Assembly: GCF_016817355.1 (NCBI RefSeq)
Contig: NZ_JADOTT010000007.1
Span: 29,736-93,735, forward strand
From: Maricaulis parjimensis
GTDB lineage: Bacteria; Pseudomonadota; Alphaproteobacteria; Caulobacterales; Maricaulaceae
Length of the DNA: 64,000 nucleotides
Direction: 5' to 3'
Under the pieces are notes generated by a model. That model was not told the DNA's origin. It did no database searches and was given only the letters and a program-made list of their open reading frames with translations. The translations under genes were made by a program, and so were the position numbers. This document shows positions 62,301 through 64,000 of the stretch, piece after piece. Position 1 is the first letter of the stretch; each line of letters begins with the position of its first letter.

Positions 62301-64000
62301 TTGCGGGAAAGAGACTGCTGGAAACCCCACTTCTCAACTACCTCAAGAACGAGAAGATTGAATTTCCATTCTGCCTATGTTGGGCGAACGAAAACTGGAG
62401 CCGGCGATGGGATGGCCGCGAACAGGATATTCTTATCTCTCAGGACCATTCCCCGGCTGACGACATCGCATTTATTTCCCATGTCGCTCAGTATCTGAAC
62501 GATCCACGCTACATCCGAATTGAAGGTCGCCCTTTACTCGTAGTGTACCGGCCAGAACTCCTGCCCTCCCCCAAGGAAACAGCTCTTCGTTGGCGAACAT
62601 GGGCGCGCGAAAATGGCATCGGAGAAATCTTTCTCGCATCGACCCATGCCTTTGAAAACACCCCTCCGTCCGACCACGGCTTTGACGCTGCCATCGAATT
62701 CCCGCCAAACAATTGCGGTCTAGACCCAGAACCCGATTTGGCGGAACGCTCGGTGTCATCCCGAGATTTGAAGCTGTATGACTGGCGGAAACTTGCTGGT
62801 CAAAGCCAGTCATACAAAGATCCCGGATTCAAACTTTTCCGCGGGGTTACAACAGATTGGGACAATACAGCGCGACGCCCGAAGGATGGCGCAGTATTTC
62901 TCAATGCCACCCCCACTTCCTATCAGCTGTGGTTGGAGAATGCCGTAGACGACACATGCCAGAGATTTGATTCCGCGGATGAGCGCGTGGTCTTTATCAA
63001 CGCCTGGAACGAATGGGCTGAAGGTACATACCTAGAGCCAGACGCCAAGCATGGTTATGCATGGCTGGAAGCAACCCGTCGTGCCCTGACTGGCGGGCAG
63101 ATATCCCAAAAAAAAAAGATCTTAGTCGTCACGCATGATCTCCACCCACATGGCGCGCAGCTCCTTTCGCTCAACCTTCTTAAAACGCTCAAGAACCGCT
63201 TCGGGTTTCAAGTCGCCTGCATAAGCTGTGGCCCAGGCCCTCTGGCGTCTGATTTTGAGACTTTGGGGACGCTCGAGATAGTCGATGCGCAGTCCGGCGA
63301 TCCAGTCGAACTCCGGGCCATCATCGCGAGATACAAAGCCCAGAACTTCAGAGCTGCAATCATCAATTCCGCAGCATCTGGCTGGATCGCGCCATACTTG
63401 TTCGAGCACGACATCGAGATGGTTGCGCTCGTTCACGAACTGCCTTCGATCATCAAAGCCATGAAGCTCGAAGACCCATTGCGGTCATTTGACAAGTACG
63501 CGAACACCGTCGTGTTTCCTGCACAGTTCGTTCGCGATCGAGCCCTGCAATCTGCTGGCCTCGCACAGTGGCGGAACGCATCCATTCGTCCTCAAGGCCT
63601 TTACAAATCAGATTCCATTTCGAGCCTCGATGAGAAGCACCGAGCTCTCGCAAGCATTCGCACAAAGCTTGCCTTACCGTCGAATGCAGAGATCGTTCTT
63701 GGGGTAGGTTATGCCGACCGAAGAAAGGGACCTGACACCTTCGTGCGTTGGGCTATTGCTGCCGTCAGAAAGTGGCCCCACCTACACTTTGTATGGCTAG
63801 GAAAAATGTCGCCCGAAATGGACAACGACATTGCTGAATTACTGTCAAACGCCGGGCAAGCGAGGAAACATATCCACTTTCTCGGTTTTACTGATCACAC
63901 CGCGGAGTACTACAAGGCGGCCTCGCTTTACGCACTCACTTCGCGCGAAGACCCTTTTCCCTCCACCGCACTGGAGTCGCTGAATGCCGCCACTCCGGTC
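59357..64000 (+). CDS. Giant fusion, partial: sulfotransferase-like + coiled coil + WbsX + GT4
   Basis: The frame is open for 1548 codons to the window edge without a stop, so the protein is longer. Residues 1-80 are Lys/Ser/Pro-rich and disordered-looking. About 82-330 is a sulfotransferase-type P-loop domain ([44 protein letters not shown]). A long coiled coil spans about 370-780, ending in [16 protein letters not shown], a linker seen before glycan enzymes. WbsX-type domain, about 898-1240: [52 protein letters not shown]. From 1253 a GT4 domain ([26 protein letters not shown]) is cut by the end. No Shine-Dalgarno before ATG 59357; a stop lies 15 bp upstream in frame. Confidence 0.85.
   Translation, partial: [1548 protein letters not shown]
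63108..63117 (+). repeat. A10 homopolymer tract at a domain junction
   Basis: Ten consecutive A residues (codons CAA AAA AAA AAG) fall exactly between the WbsX-like and GT4 domains of the giant protein. A second run of eight T lies at 61880-61887 in the same gene (codons for STMPFFFSW). Such tracts can cause slippage or sequencing error; as given, the frame is intact through both. Confidence 0.85.

Noticed and set aside
1-64000. tRNA or rRNA genes, insertion sequences, integrases and attachment sites
   Set aside because: None was recognised on reading either strand. The glycan island has no visible mobile-element gene in this window.

Overview
The window reads as a chromosomal segment of an alphaproteobacterium, most likely Caulobacterales/Maricaulis or Hyphomonas-like. 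This is inferred from gene content and order, not from a search. The clues are a ybgC-tolQRAB-pal cluster, ruvC-ruvA-ruvB, a methionine synthase split into two genes, SAH hydrolase next to metK, zapA followed by a 6S RNA and ygfA, and GC-rich codon use.

Layout. 1-5.4 kb (minus strand): the Tol-Pal envelope operon (ybgC, an inserted SnoaL-like gene, tolQ, tolR, tolA, tolB, pal). 5.5-7.3 kb: a membrane hybrid sensor kinase. 7.3-10.3 kb (minus): ruvC-ruvA-[metallo-beta-lactamase-fold lipoprotein]-ruvB, joined by 4-nt overlaps. 10.3-14.5 kb (plus): two tandem Tat-exported proteins made of TDSDTG..ADPVG.GRG repeats, a JmjC/cupin Fe(II) oxygenase and a strictosidine-synthase-like propeller. 14.5-21.3 kb (minus): transketolase, phosphoglucose isomerase, an AGE-family isomerase, YebC and mannose-1-phosphate guanylyltransferase. 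22-30.4 kb: the methyl cycle (metF, split metH, metK, ahcY), with two palindromic operators between metF and metK. 30.4-33.1 kb: ygfA, 6S RNA, zapA and small genes. 34.3-39.8 kb: sulfate transport and activation (SLC13 permease, CysQ, CysNC, CysD). 39.9-64 kb: a surface-polysaccharide cluster with a WbpE-like aminotransferase, GlmS, dTDP-rhamnose genes, a Wzm/Wzt ABC exporter, oxygenase, methyl-, pyruvyl- and sulfotransferases, and very large multidomain glycosyltransferases, the last of which runs off the window end.

How it fits together. Sugar precursor supply (pgi, AGE isomerase, GMP, glmS, rfbABCD) sits beside glycan assembly and export. PAPS production (cysD, cysNC) and PAP removal (cysQ) lie beside one stand-alone sulfotransferase and one sulfotransferase domain in the last giant protein, so a sulfated surface glycan is a reasonable inference. 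From about 46 kb onward the DNA looks clearly more AT-rich than the housekeeping part, as expected for an exchangeable O-antigen/capsule island.

The best candidate for an undescribed system is 10.3-13.2 kb: Tat-exported Asp/Gly/Arg repeat proteins followed by a JmjC oxygenase that could hydroxylate them before export. The second is the pair of giant glycan proteins: 11 repeats fused to three transferase modules, and a sulfotransferase/coiled-coil/WbsX/GT4 fusion with an A10 tract at a domain junction.
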